Program-made: the position numbers and the translations under genes
Notes under the pieces: model-generated
Told to the model about the DNA's origin: nothing
The model's database searches: none
Seen by the model: the letters and a program-made list of their open reading frames with translations, nothing else
Shown: positions 45,206 to 53,442 of the stretch, piece after piece
Numbering within the stretch: the first letter of the stretch is position 1
Layout: each line of letters opens with the position of its first letter
Assembly: GCF_036924645.1 (NCBI RefSeq)
Contig: NZ_JAZHRX010000001.1
Coordinates: 4,925,501 to 4,989,500 of the forward strand
Reading direction: 5' to 3'
DNA length: 64,000 nt
DNA from: Bradyrhizobium sp. AZCC 2176
GTDB lineage: Bacteria > Pseudomonadota > Alphaproteobacteria > Rhizobiales > Xanthobacteraceae

Positions 45206-46227
45206 AGGCCGTCTACACCGAACTGCACCGCAGCCACGATCCACAATTCTTCCTGGTGCGCGGCGTCGTCAAGCGCACCACCGAGCAGCCCGAGCGCGCC
45301 GATCGTTTGCTGGCTGGACTGAAAGCCGGCAAGCACGAGTTGGTCGCGCCGACGGCTTTCGGTCAGGGACCGCGGGCGCGGGTTCATAGTCCCGAATATC
45401 TTCGCTTCCTGGAGGAGGCGTGGGACGCCTGGAGTGCGCTTGGCGATGCCGGCCCCGAAATGATCGCCAACATGCATCCGGTGCGCTACGCCGCCACGTA
45501 CCCGACCCACATCGTCGGCCGCCTCGGCTGGCATACGGTCGACACGTCGTGCCCGATCGGTCCCGGTACCTGGGCGGCCGCCTGTGCCGCAACCGATGTT
45601 GCTGCCACGGCTGCCCAATTCGTGATGGACGGTGAAGACACAACCTACGCCCTGTGCCGGCCGCCCGGCCATCACGCCTATCGCGACCTCGCGAGCGGAT
45701 TCTGCTTTCTTAACAACAGCGCAGTCGCGGCGGCTCAACTTAAACTGAAGCATGAGCGGGTCGCGATTCTCGACGTCGACGTGCACCATGGCAACGGCAC
45801 GCAGGGCATCTTTTATGAACGGCCCGACGTGCTCACCGTTTCGATCCATGCCGATCCGGTGTTCTTCAATCCGTTCGTGTGGGGATATGCGCATGAGCGC
45901 GGCGCCGGCCCCGGCCTTGGCGCCAATCTGAACATTCCGCTGCCGAAGGGCACGGGGGATGACGACTACATAAAGGCGATTGGTGAGGCGGAAAAAACCA
46001 TCCGCGCCTTTGCGCCCGGCGCCCTCGTGGTCGCCCTCGGCCTCGATGCCTCCGAGCACGATCCGCTCGCCGGCCTTGCGGTGACGACGGCCGGCTTCCG
46101 GCGCATCGGTGCGGCGATCGCGCGATTGGGCCTTCCGACCGTTTTCGTGCAGGAGGGCGGTTATCTGTCCGATATTCTCGGCGCCAACCTCACCGCAGCG
46201 CTCGGCGGCTTCGAAGAGGCGCGATAG
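45202..46227 (+). CDS. Histone-deacetylase-family amidohydrolase (acetylpolyamine amidohydrolase-like)
   Basis: 341 residues, the same length as the Mycoplana acetylpolyamine amidohydrolase. The zinc ligands D193 and H195 are in LDVDVHHGNGTQG and D282 in GLDASEHDP; the catalytic histidine pair is H157/H158 in RPPGHHAYRD. The N-terminal KAVYTELHRSHDPQFFLVRG is typical of that subgroup. It would remove an acetyl group from an N-acetylated amine. GTG start inside the stop of the regulator gene. Placed with the divergent kinase/phospholyase operon, it may unmask an amino group in the imported compound. Confidence 0.92.
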   Translation: MKAVYTELHRSHDPQFFLVRGVVKRTTEQPERADRLLAGLKAGKHELVAPTAFGQGPRARVHSPEYLRFLEEAWDAWSALGDAGPEMIANMHPVRYAATYPTHIVGRLGWHTVDTSCPIGPGTWAAACAATDVAATAAQFVMDGEDTTYALCRPPGHHAYRDLASGFCFLNNSAVAAAQLKLKHERVAILDVDVHHGNGTQGIFYERPDVLTVSIHADPVFFNPFVWGYAHERGAGPGLGANLNIPLPKGTGDDDYIKAIGEAEKTIRAFAPGALVVALGLDASEHDPLAGLAVTTAGFRRIGAAIARLGLPTVFVQEGGYLSDILGANLTAALGGFEEAR

Positions 46228-46247
46228 TCCTCGCGCACGTGCGCTCG

Positions 46248-46269
46248 CCACACCTGCCTGCAGGTGTGG
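46248..46269. repeat. Perfect 9-bp inverted repeat after the deacetylase gene
   Basis: CCACACCTG-CCTG-CAGGTGTGG, 20 bases past the stop codon. No T-run follows, so it is a weak terminator at best or a binding site. A second small palindrome ATGTCC-TGTT-GGACAT is at 46274-46289. Confidence 0.55.
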
Positions 46270-46330
46270 CACGATGTCCTGTTGGACATTTCTCGACATT
46301 GGCCAAGAGCCGATCTAGGCTCAGGGCGCG

Positions 46331-46585
46331 ATGCAACGAAGAACGGTCCGAATGCTCTCAGCTTTGCGGGCTCTGTTGGCTCCATTCCGGATCTATTCCC
46401 GAGGGCGGACGGCTGCGCAACGCGATGCGACCAATAGATCGGCCTCGCCGCTTCTCCTTTACATTGTCGCTGTTCTTTTCCTGGTGCTGTCGATTCTAAC
46501 CGTCGATCTGCACCGAGATGAACTGCGGGCGCTTGGTCTTGTCGGCGAAGCAGAACGGATCAGTCCGGTCTTGATGAGCCCGTGA
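46331..46585 (+). CDS. Possible small membrane protein
   Basis: 84 residues if started at ATG 46331; a second ATG is at 46352. The N-terminal half is basic, and one clear membrane segment follows (PLLLYIVAVLFLVLSILTVDL, about 40-60). The ribosome binding site is weak and there is no family match, but codon positions are biased and the hydrophobic segment is coherent. It fills the 370-base gap before the convergent Mrp gene. Confidence 0.35.
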   Translation: MQRRTVRMLSALRALLAPFRIYSRGRTAAQRDATNRSASPLLLYIVAVLFLVLSILTVDLHRDELRALGLVGEAERISPVLMSP

Positions 46586-46600
46586 GCCGCCGGGCCCCGG

Positions 46601-47470
46601 CTACTCGATGACGATACGCGGCGGCGGCCGGTGCGCCGCGCCGGTGACGATCGCGGTCCAGATCTCGCGTGCCATGCCGATATAGTGCTTCGCATGGACG
46701 CCGTCGGGCTCGATCGCGACGATCGGACGGCCATCGTCGGAGGTCTCTCGGATCTGCATATCGAGCGGAATTTCGCCGAGATAGGGAATACCGCGGCTTT
46801 CGGCTTCCGTCCGCGCGCCGCCATGGCCGAAGATCGGCGTGACGTGATTGCAGGTCGGGCAGCAGAAGCTCGACATGTTTTCGATCAAGCCCAGGATCGG
46901 AATGCTGACCTTCTGAAACATCGCGATGCCGCGCCGCGCATCAATCAGGGCGATGTCCTGCGGCGTCGAGACGATGATCGCGCCGGCCAGCGGCGCTTGT
47001 TGCGCCATCGTGAGCTGTGCGTCGCCGGTGCCGGGCGGCAGATCGACGACGAGAATATCGAGATCGTCCCATGCGACCTCGCGGAGCATCTGCGTGATCG
47101 CCGAGATCACCATCGGACCGCGCCAGATCATGGCGCTGTCTTCCTCGATCAGAAAGCCGATCGACATCACCTTGACGCCAAAACGCTCCATCGGCGCCAG
47201 CATGCGCGGGCCGAGCTGTCGCGGCCTACCGCGCAGCCCGAATAGTTTTTGTTGCGACGGACCGTAGATGTCAGCGTCGAGAATGCCGGTCTTCAGTCCG
47301 AGTGCGGCGAAGCCCAGCGCGAGGTTGCAGGAGGTGGTGGATTTGCCGACGCCGCCCTTGCCGGAGGCAACCGCAATGACATGCTTGACGCCGGGAATGC
47401 CGGCGGCTCTTGAGGTCGCGCGGGCCTTGAGATCTGGAGGGGTGGCGGACACGGATTGCCTACGATCCAA
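46601..47470 (-). CDS. Mrp/NBP35-family iron-sulfur cluster carrier ATPase
   Basis: 289 residues, TTG start at 47470 with AAGGA upstream, overlapping the ferredoxin gene by 11 bases. Deviant Walker A SGKGGVGKSTTSCNLA at about 35-50, switch motif DLPPGTGDAQLT, and a CxxC pair in FCCPTCNHV that would hold a bridging 4Fe-4S cluster between two subunits. ApbC/Mrp proteins load Fe-S clusters into target enzymes. Its position beside a polyferredoxin and the Fe-S-rich formate dehydrogenase, and the DUF971 protein at the other end of that operon, fit a maturation role. Confidence 0.92.
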   Translation of the reverse strand: MDRRQSVSATPPDLKARATSRAAGIPGVKHVIAVASGKGGVGKSTTSCNLALGFAALGLKTGILDADIYGPSQQKLFGLRGRPRQLGPRMLAPMERFGVKVMSIGFLIEEDSAMIWRGPMVISAITQMLREVAWDDLDILVVDLPPGTGDAQLTMAQQAPLAGAIIVSTPQDIALIDARRGIAMFQKVSIPILGLIENMSSFCCPTCNHVTPIFGHGGARTEAESRGIPYLGEIPLDMQIRETSDDGRPIVAIEPDGVHAKHYIGMAREIWTAIVTGAAHRPPPRIVIE

Positions 47471-49496
47471 GCGGATCGTCCTTCTTCACATTGCGCGCGC
47501 GCAAATAATCTTCCGTCGACATGACGGGCGGGCGTTGTGGCGCCGCATGCGGATCGAAACTCTCGTTGACCACCGCTTCGACGCGGCAATCGGCGCACAT
47601 CTTGATGACGTCGAGCCGCCTGGCATTGGCGCCCTGGAACATCCAGTGTTTTTCGCCGAGTTTTGCGAGCACGCGGTCGATCGAGCTCTTGGTGCCGAAC
47701 GGTTTGCCGCAGGCGATGCAATTGAACGGCTCTTCCTCCTTCAGCACGCGCTGCGGCGTGTTCCAGGCCTGGAAGTCGAGACGCGGCTCGATGGTGATGA
47801 CTTTCTCGGGGCAGGTGGATTCGCAAAGCCCGCACTGCACGCAGAGGCTTTCGGTAAACCGCAGCATCGCGCGATCGGGATTATCGGACAGCGCTCCGGT
47901 CGGGCAGGCGGTGACGCAGGCATGGCACAGCGTGCAGCCGTCGACATCAAGCTTCACGGTGCCGAAGGGTGCGTCAGGCGCCAGCGGAACGACATCGACC
48001 GGCGCGGGAGCAACGAGATGAAGCTCGCGAAAAATCGTTTCGAGCACGCCGCGTTTCGCTCCTCGCGGCACAAAGCCGGCCGGCTTTGATGTCGCGACGC
48101 CGTGGGGAGCGGCATCCAGCATCGCGCGCAACTGGTCCGGATCGTCGGTCTCGATGATCTGAATGATGCCGGTGCCGAAGCCCAGCGCGGTAACGATCCG
48201 GTCCGACGTTTCGACCGCACGGCGGAGTGCCGTAATGTCGTGGCGGGGTTTCGCACGCGTGAGCAGCGCGACGCCGCTGCCGCCATAGGCAAAGACGGAC
48301 GCGAGGAGTTCCGGTCCGAGCTGCGTCACCTCGTTGACGCGCAGAGGCAGCACATTGGCCGGCAAGCCTTCGCCGAACCGCGCCAGCGCATCGATGATTT
48401 CCTCGCCGTGCTCGCCGTCGTGAAACAAGACTACCGCGTCGCTTCCGCCGGCCTTGTGGTAGGTCTGCAGCAGCGTCCGCAGCCGGCGCATCAGGGCGTC
48501 CGCGCTCGGCAGCGCATAGGACGCAGCGCCGGTCGGGCATACGGACGCGCAGGAACCGCAGCCGGCGCAGACGTTGGCATCGATCGCAACTGCGTTCCCG
48601 TTCGGCGCGATCGCGCCGGTCGGACACAGGTCGAGACAGCGCGTGCATCCGGTGATGGACGAGCGCGAATGCGCGCACAGCGATGCCTCGAAATTGACAA
48701 AGCGCGGCTTGTCGAAGGTGCCGACGAGCCCGCCGGCATCCGCAATCGCGCGCTCGACGGCGGCGCGGTCGCGCGGATCGGCGCGCAGATAGCCGGGGCG
48801 CAATTCATGCGCGGGAAACAGCGGCGTGCCGCCCGAGAGATCGAGGATCAGATCGCAGGTGGAAATGGCGCCATTGCGCGAAGGCCCGAATACGAGCTTC
48901 GCGCGCGAGGAGGGGGACGGCAGCGCGTAATCGTCGATTGCAAGCTGGAACTGGCCGAGATGTCCGCTTGCATTGCGGATCGTGCCCTTGAGCACGGGAA
49001 ATTCGTTGGTGCGGCGCGGGGCCACGTCGCCGGGCCTGGTCAGGAGCACGGTAATGTCGAGGCGATCGGCTAGTCGCTGCGCCGCCTCGATCGCGATCTC
49101 ATCGCGGCCGTAGATCAGCGCGACGCCGCTGCTCTCAAGCGTCACCAGCGAGATCGGCGGCATCTCTTCGCCCGCTGCGGCAATCAGTGCTGCTGCCTTG
49201 GGGCCGGCTGCCGCGGCATCCTTCGACCAGCCGCCGGTCTCGCGGATGTTCACGAAGGTAAGCTCGGCCTGCGGCGAATTCTCCGCAACTTCCCGAAACA
49301 GCGCCGCTTCCTGCGTGCAGGCGACCGTGATCGGCGAGCCTTCGGCGAGTGCCTCCTTGAAACGGTCGAGGTCGAGGCCGCAAAGCTGATTTGCCTGCGT
49401 GACCTTGGCCGTGCAGCCACGATCGATCGCTGCCGCATCGAGCGGCATGGTCTTCTCGCAACTACAAATCAGGAGGCGAGGCGGCGCCGCACTCAT
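47460..49496 (-). CDS. Multi-cluster 4Fe-4S protein (polyferredoxin) of the formate dehydrogenase locus
   Basis: 678 residues from ATG 49496. Two ferredoxin modules: CTRCLDLCPTG (from C284) plus CAGCGSCASVCPTG (from C310) in the middle, and CTLCHACVTACPTG plus CVQCGLCESTCPE near 515-560. Two further CxxC pairs (CIACGKPF, CADCRVEAV) lie in the C-terminal part. At least four 4Fe-4S clusters are thus predicted, with no membrane segment. It is divergent from the formate dehydrogenase accessory genes and co-transcribed with the Mrp ATPase. It probably carries electrons from or to the dehydrogenase or assists assembly. Confidence 0.92.
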   Translation of the reverse strand: MSAAPPRLLICSCEKTMPLDAAAIDRGCTAKVTQANQLCGLDLDRFKEALAEGSPITVACTQEAALFREVAENSPQAELTFVNIRETGGWSKDAAAAGPKAAALIAAAGEEMPPISLVTLESSGVALIYGRDEIAIEAAQRLADRLDITVLLTRPGDVAPRRTNEFPVLKGTIRNASGHLGQFQLAIDDYALPSPSSRAKLVFGPSRNGAISTCDLILDLSGGTPLFPAHELRPGYLRADPRDRAAVERAIADAGGLVGTFDKPRFVNFEASLCAHSRSSITGCTRCLDLCPTGAIAPNGNAVAIDANVCAGCGSCASVCPTGAASYALPSADALMRRLRTLLQTYHKAGGSDAVVLFHDGEHGEEIIDALARFGEGLPANVLPLRVNEVTQLGPELLASVFAYGGSGVALLTRAKPRHDITALRRAVETSDRIVTALGFGTGIIQIIETDDPDQLRAMLDAAPHGVATSKPAGFVPRGAKRGVLETIFRELHLVAPAPVDVVPLAPDAPFGTVKLDVDGCTLCHACVTACPTGALSDNPDRAMLRFTESLCVQCGLCESTCPEKVITIEPRLDFQAWNTPQRVLKEEEPFNCIACGKPFGTKSSIDRVLAKLGEKHWMFQGANARRLDVIKMCADCRVEAVVNESFDPHAAPQRPPVMSTEDYLRARNVKKDDPLGS

Positions 49497-49665
49497 TTTG
49501 AAATACCTTAAATCTATGGACCAAGCGGGGGCGGTTGCTTCATCCCACGGTTCTGCGGTAACCGCTCGGGCGGATATCTGCAAGATACAAAGGCCGCTCG
49601 CGCCGCCGGCTTGCGCAGGATAGCATACACCCACAGGCCATGAAGCAATGAGGGAATAGTTCTTC

Positions 49666-50421
49666 GTGATCGCTCGTCTCGGGGATACGGAACAGACGCT
49701 CGATCTGCCCCCCGGTTATACTTTGGTCGCGTTGCGCGAGCTCGGCGATGCATTCGCCCACGGCTGCGATATCGCGGCGGAGGCGGGCGCCGGCACACTC
49801 GTCTGGGTGCGCCGCTACGATCTGGTCGAGTTCGCGGTAATACTTGAACCCGACGAACCGCTCCGCTCGGCGCGCCGGGCCTTCTTTGCCGGCATGAATG
49901 CGCTGGCAGACGCGATTGCCGCCCATTGTCCGCCGGAGCGGGAGGTCACGTTCGACTGGCCTGACGCCATCAGGTTCGACGCGGGGCTGCTTGGCGGCGG
50001 GCGGCTCGGCTGGCCGGCCGAATGCACCGAAGACGACATACCGGCATGGCTCGTCTTTGGCGCGATCCTGCGCGCGGCTCCCATGGCGCATGTCCCGGAG
50101 GTACAGGCGGCCTCGGGCGTGTCCCTGCTAAGCGAAGGCTTCGAAATGGTCGATACCGATGCGATCATCGAGAGCTTCAGCCGTCACCTCATGACCGCGT
50201 TCGATCGCTGGAAGGAGCGCGGCTTCGAGGCGATCGCGCGGGACTATCTGGAGCGGCTTCCCAACCGCAAGGCCGGAGAGCGTCGCGGCATCGATGTCAA
50301 CGGCGATCTTCTGGTCGGCCAGCCTGCCGGCAGCGGAGCGCCGGAGCGGAGCCGTCTGGTGGATGCGCTTGGACGCGCCACTTGGTATGATCCGCAGGCG
50401 CGCGGTCCGAAATTCGGATGA
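49666..50421 (+). CDS. Biotin/lipoate-protein-ligase-like protein of the formate dehydrogenase cluster
   Basis: 251 residues, GTG start at 49666 with GAGGGA upstream. Composition and motifs (DLVEFAVILEPDEPL, FDWPDAIRFDAGLLGGGRLGWP, ISESF-type helix) fit the divergent BPL/LplA-like family with a C-terminal DUF4444-type tail that alphaproteobacteria keep next to formate dehydrogenase genes. The lysine and GRGRxGR motif of true biotin ligases are not evident, so ligase activity is doubtful. First gene of the long plus-strand operon. Confidence 0.7.
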   Translation: MIARLGDTEQTLDLPPGYTLVALRELGDAFAHGCDIAAEAGAGTLVWVRRYDLVEFAVILEPDEPLRSARRAFFAGMNALADAIAAHCPPEREVTFDWPDAIRFDAGLLGGGRLGWPAECTEDDIPAWLVFGAILRAAPMAHVPEVQAASGVSLLSEGFEMVDTDAIIESFSRHLMTAFDRWKERGFEAIARDYLERLPNRKAGERRGIDVNGDLLVGQPAGSGAPERSRLVDALGRATWYDPQARGPKFG

Positions 50422-50428
50422 GGCGGAC

Positions 50429-51004
50429 ATGTTGAAGTTTCCGCGAACCATCAGGCTGGACCCGTCCGATACCTTTGTTTTCGAGCGGGCGGCGGAACCC
50501 GGGGAATGGGCGGTTTCCGGCGCGTTCGTGTTCTGGAACCGGGATCCCGCGACGCTTGGCCAGAAGCAGCGCGTGGCGCTGCGTTCCGGCTTTCTCGGCA
50601 TCGATAGTCTCGGATGGTCGACCCTTGCCATCGTCACCGAAGCGACGGAAGCGGAGCGAGAGAAGATGATCGAGCGGCTCGCAGGGCAGTTGAGGGAGAA
50701 ATTCGGGGCGCCCGATGCGGAGGCCGCGCGTCTGGCGGCCGGGGAGGAGATCGCGTTCGCAGCGTCACTGTGCGAGCACCCGCCGCAGACGCTGCTTGCC
50801 GTGCAGCGCAGCGTTGAAAACGGCGGGATCCGCGAACGCTTTCGGACCCTCAAGCCGCGCCCGGTTGCCGCAGATGCCGACCGGTTGCACGCCCATGCCA
50901 GCGCCTTTACCTTCCATGAAGTCGAAGGCGATGTTGAACCTCAAGAAGAGGTCGATCTTCGCGGGCTGATCAGGGCCGACCGCAAGACGACGGATCGTAC
51001 ATGA
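50429..51004 (+). CDS. DUF6505-like formate dehydrogenase accessory protein
   Basis: 191 residues from ATG 50429 (AGGCGG upstream). It contains FPRTIRLDPSDTFVFERAAEPGEWAVSG at the start and FWNRDPATLGQKQRVALRSGFLG, a pattern seen in small soluble proteins encoded with BPL-like and DUF6352 genes in this cluster. No catalytic motif is visible. The stop overlaps the next start as ATGA. Confidence 0.65.
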   Translation: MLKFPRTIRLDPSDTFVFERAAEPGEWAVSGAFVFWNRDPATLGQKQRVALRSGFLGIDSLGWSTLAIVTEATEAEREKMIERLAGQLREKFGAPDAEAARLAAGEEIAFAASLCEHPPQTLLAVQRSVENGGIRERFRTLKPRPVAADADRLHAHASAFTFHEVEGDVEPQEEVDLRGLIRADRKTTDRT

Positions 51005-52023
51005 GAGAATTCTGGGTCGCCTCGGGCCATCACCTCACGCGCCGCGCCGACCACGGCGGGCTGGTCGCGACGCCTGAACTCATCATGGCCTATCTGGCAC
51101 GGCCCGAATTGATGCCGCCGGCCGATGCCTGCGACGCCGAGCGCGATCTGCATGCGAGCCTGATGACCGATCCGCTGCGTCCGGTATCGGGCGCGGACAT
51201 CGCCCGGCTGGCCGATGCCGACGCGCGCGAAAACTGGTCCTTCATGATGAATTTCCGCGACCGGCTGATGGCGGCGCCCTCGCTCGAGGCGGTCTATGTC
51301 GCGCTGGCCCGCAAAGGGGCCGGCGACCTGCCGCCGATCTTTCTGTCGCAATTGTGCCACCTGATTCTGCGCAACGCCCTCGAAGGCTGCGACGACCCTT
51401 ATATATTGCGCGCAGCGGAGCTGTTCTATCGCAGCCAACTGGCGGCCGTCCACGATGGCACGCTGCTGCTGGCCGATGCTGAAGTGATCGAGGCGGAGCA
51501 GCATGCCCAGCACGACGTGCACTTGTCGCCGCTCACGGCGATGCTGCAGCAGCCGAAGTCCTTTGGCGAGATGGACGTGATGGACGATGAAAACGCCTGG
51601 ACCTACTGGTCGCGATCGGACGCGCACGCGATGGTCATGAATCTCGGCGGCAACGCCAAGGCGCGCGCCGGACTGTGCCGGGTCATCGAGCGGTGGATCG
51701 CTCATTTGCTCGGCGTTACCGTCAGCGTCGAAACCATCGCCTCAATCGAGGATCGCGACTGGCGCTGGTTCATAGGCCTCGACAGCGAGGCGACGCGGAT
51801 CGGCAATGCGCTGTGGCGCGGCGAGCCGCTGGAGGGCGACGTTGCCGAGCGCATCGTGGCCCTGATGCGCCTGAGCTTCGAAGATACCCGGCTGGTGGAT
51901 GAGCGGGTCGGCGACAAGCCGGTCTACCTCATCCTTGCAATGGGCGCGGACAAGGTGGTGAGGTTGAAGCCGCAAAATCTGGTCGCGGGGTTGCCGCTCG
52001 CGGCGGCCGCGAATGTCACATGA
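51001..52023 (+). CDS. DUF6352-like formate dehydrogenase accessory protein
   Basis: 340 residues. Starts MREFWVASGHHLTRRADHGGLVATPE, with histidine-rich stretches (SQLCHLILRNALEGC, EAEQHAQHDVHLSP) that could bind metal. The family is found only with this formate dehydrogenase gene set, from general knowledge of such clusters; biochemical function is unknown. ATGA overlap with the preceding gene shows translational coupling. Confidence 0.68.
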   Translation: MREFWVASGHHLTRRADHGGLVATPELIMAYLARPELMPPADACDAERDLHASLMTDPLRPVSGADIARLADADARENWSFMMNFRDRLMAAPSLEAVYVALARKGAGDLPPIFLSQLCHLILRNALEGCDDPYILRAAELFYRSQLAAVHDGTLLLADAEVIEAEQHAQHDVHLSPLTAMLQQPKSFGEMDVMDDENAWTYWSRSDAHAMVMNLGGNAKARAGLCRVIERWIAHLLGVTVSVETIASIEDRDWRWFIGLDSEATRIGNALWRGEPLEGDVAERIVALMRLSFEDTRLVDERVGDKPVYLILAMGADKVVRLKPQNLVAGLPLAAAANVT

Positions 52024-52048
52024 GCGGTCACCAAATGGAGGATCGAAC

Positions 52049-52135
52049 ATGGCAATGACCGAATGGTCCCATGAAATCGGTGTGGGATCGCTGATCAAGT
52101 ACCTGCTGATCAAGCATCTGGAGCCTTCAAGTTGA
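52049..52135 (+). CDS. 28-residue protein inside the formate dehydrogenase operon
   Basis: ATG 52049 is preceded by TGGAGGATCGAAC, one of the best ribosome binding sites in the operon, and the frame ends with TGA 52133-52135, overlapping the TTG start of the DUF3305 gene as TTGA. The product MAMTEWSHEIGVGSLIKYLL... is amphipathic with a C-terminal IKHLEPSS. Either a real microprotein or a leader whose translation feeds the next gene. Confidence 0.5.
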   Translation: MAMTEWSHEIGVGSLIKYLLIKHLEPSS

Positions 52136-52647
52136 GCCCCTCCGCGACACCCTTGTTGCGCATTCCGGTAGGGGTCGTGGTCGAACGCCACAAGGCCGAT
52201 TCCCCATGGGTTGATTTCGTCTGGCGCGGCATCGGCGTGTTGCCGGATGAACCTGAGATGAAGTCGTGGACGCTTCTGCGCGAGCAGGATGAGACGGCGA
52301 TCTACTATGCCGGCAGCGCCACCGTCGATCTTTACCGTTCCGAAACGGAGCGCTATCGAGATAATCTTGCGTCCCGCTCGCCCAGCATCTGGGTCGTGTT
52401 GAGCCCTTCAGAGGGGGCCTGGCCCTACGCAGTTTCGGCGGTCACCGCCGATCCCGCGGAAGGAGAGGCCTTCACCATAGCAGGCGTCAATCTTGTCGAA
52501 GCGGTGCCGATGCCTGAAGTGTTTCGCGAGACGATTGAAAAGTTCATTGGCGAGCACCACATCGAACGGGAATTCGTCAAGCGAAAGCTGGGTCGTGCAG
52601 ATCCGGAAGCGCTCGCGCGGCGTCATCAGGAAGGCGGGCACGAATGA
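52132..52647 (+). CDS. DUF3305 protein
   Basis: 171 residues, TTG start at 52132 coupled to the 28-residue frame. IPVGVVVERHKADSPWVDFVWRGIGVLP is the family's N-terminal signature, followed by YRDNLASRSPSIWVVLSP. DUF3305 proteins accompany DUF3306 and formate dehydrogenase genes throughout Proteobacteria and are thought to assist its assembly; the mechanism is unknown. Followed by an ATGA overlap. Confidence 0.85.
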   Translation: MSPSATPLLRIPVGVVVERHKADSPWVDFVWRGIGVLPDEPEMKSWTLLREQDETAIYYAGSATVDLYRSETERYRDNLASRSPSIWVVLSPSEGAWPYAVSAVTADPAEGEAFTIAGVNLVEAVPMPEVFRETIEKFIGEHHIEREFVKRKLGRADPEALARRHQEGGHE

Positions 52648-53309
52648 GCGACGAGGAATTCCTTGCGCGCTGGTCTCGCCTAAAGCGGGAGACGAGGGCC
52701 GGCAATGATGCCGTGCAGCCGGTCGAGCCGACGCAGGCGCCCAGCCCGGCCCCTCCCTCGAATACGGTTGAAGACCCGGAAGCGCCGGAGGTCGATCTGT
52801 CGAGCTTGCCGCCAATCGATTCGATCGATGCCGGCACGGACATCACGGCTTTCCTGCGCAAAGGCATTCCACAGGAATTGAGCCGTGCGGCGCTTCGTCG
52901 CGCCTGGACCGCCGATCCTGCCATACGGGATTTTATCGGCCTTGCCGAGAACGCCTGGGATTTCAACGATCCGAATGCGATGCCAGGATTCGGCCCGCTC
53001 GACTGTTCAGAGGCGGAGCTTCGTGGGCTCGTCGATCGGATCGTCGGAGGTGTCAGGGAAGCTGCCGAGGCGCTCCCGGACCGACTCGAAGAGGTCAAGG
53101 AAGTCGGGCGGCTGGCTTCTTCCGGGCGCGATCCCGCGCAAGAGCCGAATCGAGCGGAAGCAATTGCCGCGCCGTGCATAACGGATGAGTCCATGCCAGT
53201 CGAACCGGCGCCGAATTCTGCTGCGCCGCAACCGTCAATCTCAGAGAGAGGCGACAGCGAGGAGCCTTCCGTTCGGCGCCGCACACATGGCGGCGCACTG
53301 CCGCGCTAG
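52644..53309 (+). CDS. DUF3306 protein
   Basis: 221 residues. The family core is FLARWSRLKRE at the N-terminus, DITAFLRKGIPQELSRAALRRAWTADPAIRDFIGLAENAWDFNDPNAMPGFGPL in the middle. The linker (about 25-55) and the tail (from 160) are Pro/Ala/Glu-rich and probably unstructured. Accessory factor of the formate dehydrogenase complex by genomic association. Overlaps the DUF3305 stop by ATGA. Confidence 0.86.
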   Translation: MSDEEFLARWSRLKRETRAGNDAVQPVEPTQAPSPAPPSNTVEDPEAPEVDLSSLPPIDSIDAGTDITAFLRKGIPQELSRAALRRAWTADPAIRDFIGLAENAWDFNDPNAMPGFGPLDCSEAELRGLVDRIVGGVREAAEALPDRLEEVKEVGRLASSGRDPAQEPNRAEAIAAPCITDESMPVEPAPNSAAPQPSISERGDSEEPSVRRRTHGGALPR

Positions 53310-53322
53310 CTTCCGACGAAAT

Positions 53323-53399
53323 GCTATAGCTTCAGGCTATACCAATCGATTGACCACTCTGGAACCCGGGTTTAGAGTCGTTCTATAGAGTTCGTTCTA
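53323..53399 (+). promoter_or_regulatory. Paired direct repeats in the promoter region of torD-fdh
   Basis: GCTATA at 53323-53328 and 53336-53341 (13 bases apart), and CGTTCTA at 53379-53385 and 53393-53399 (14 bases apart). They lie in the 133-base gap that breaks the otherwise overlapping gene series, just before torD. Spacing near one helical turn suggests regulator binding and a separate promoter for the catalytic genes. Confidence 0.4.
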
Positions 53400-53442
53400 C
53401 AAAGCAATATCAAGCGCTTGGCACCTGGGATGGGAGGTCCAC

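Noticed and set aside
47460..47470. Frameshift between the polyferredoxin and Mrp genes
   Set aside because: Both proteins are complete; the 11-base overlap with a TTG start is ordinary translational coupling.
53361..53382. EcfG promoter before torD (GGAACC ... CGTT)
   Set aside because: Only 13 bases separate the boxes instead of 16-17.
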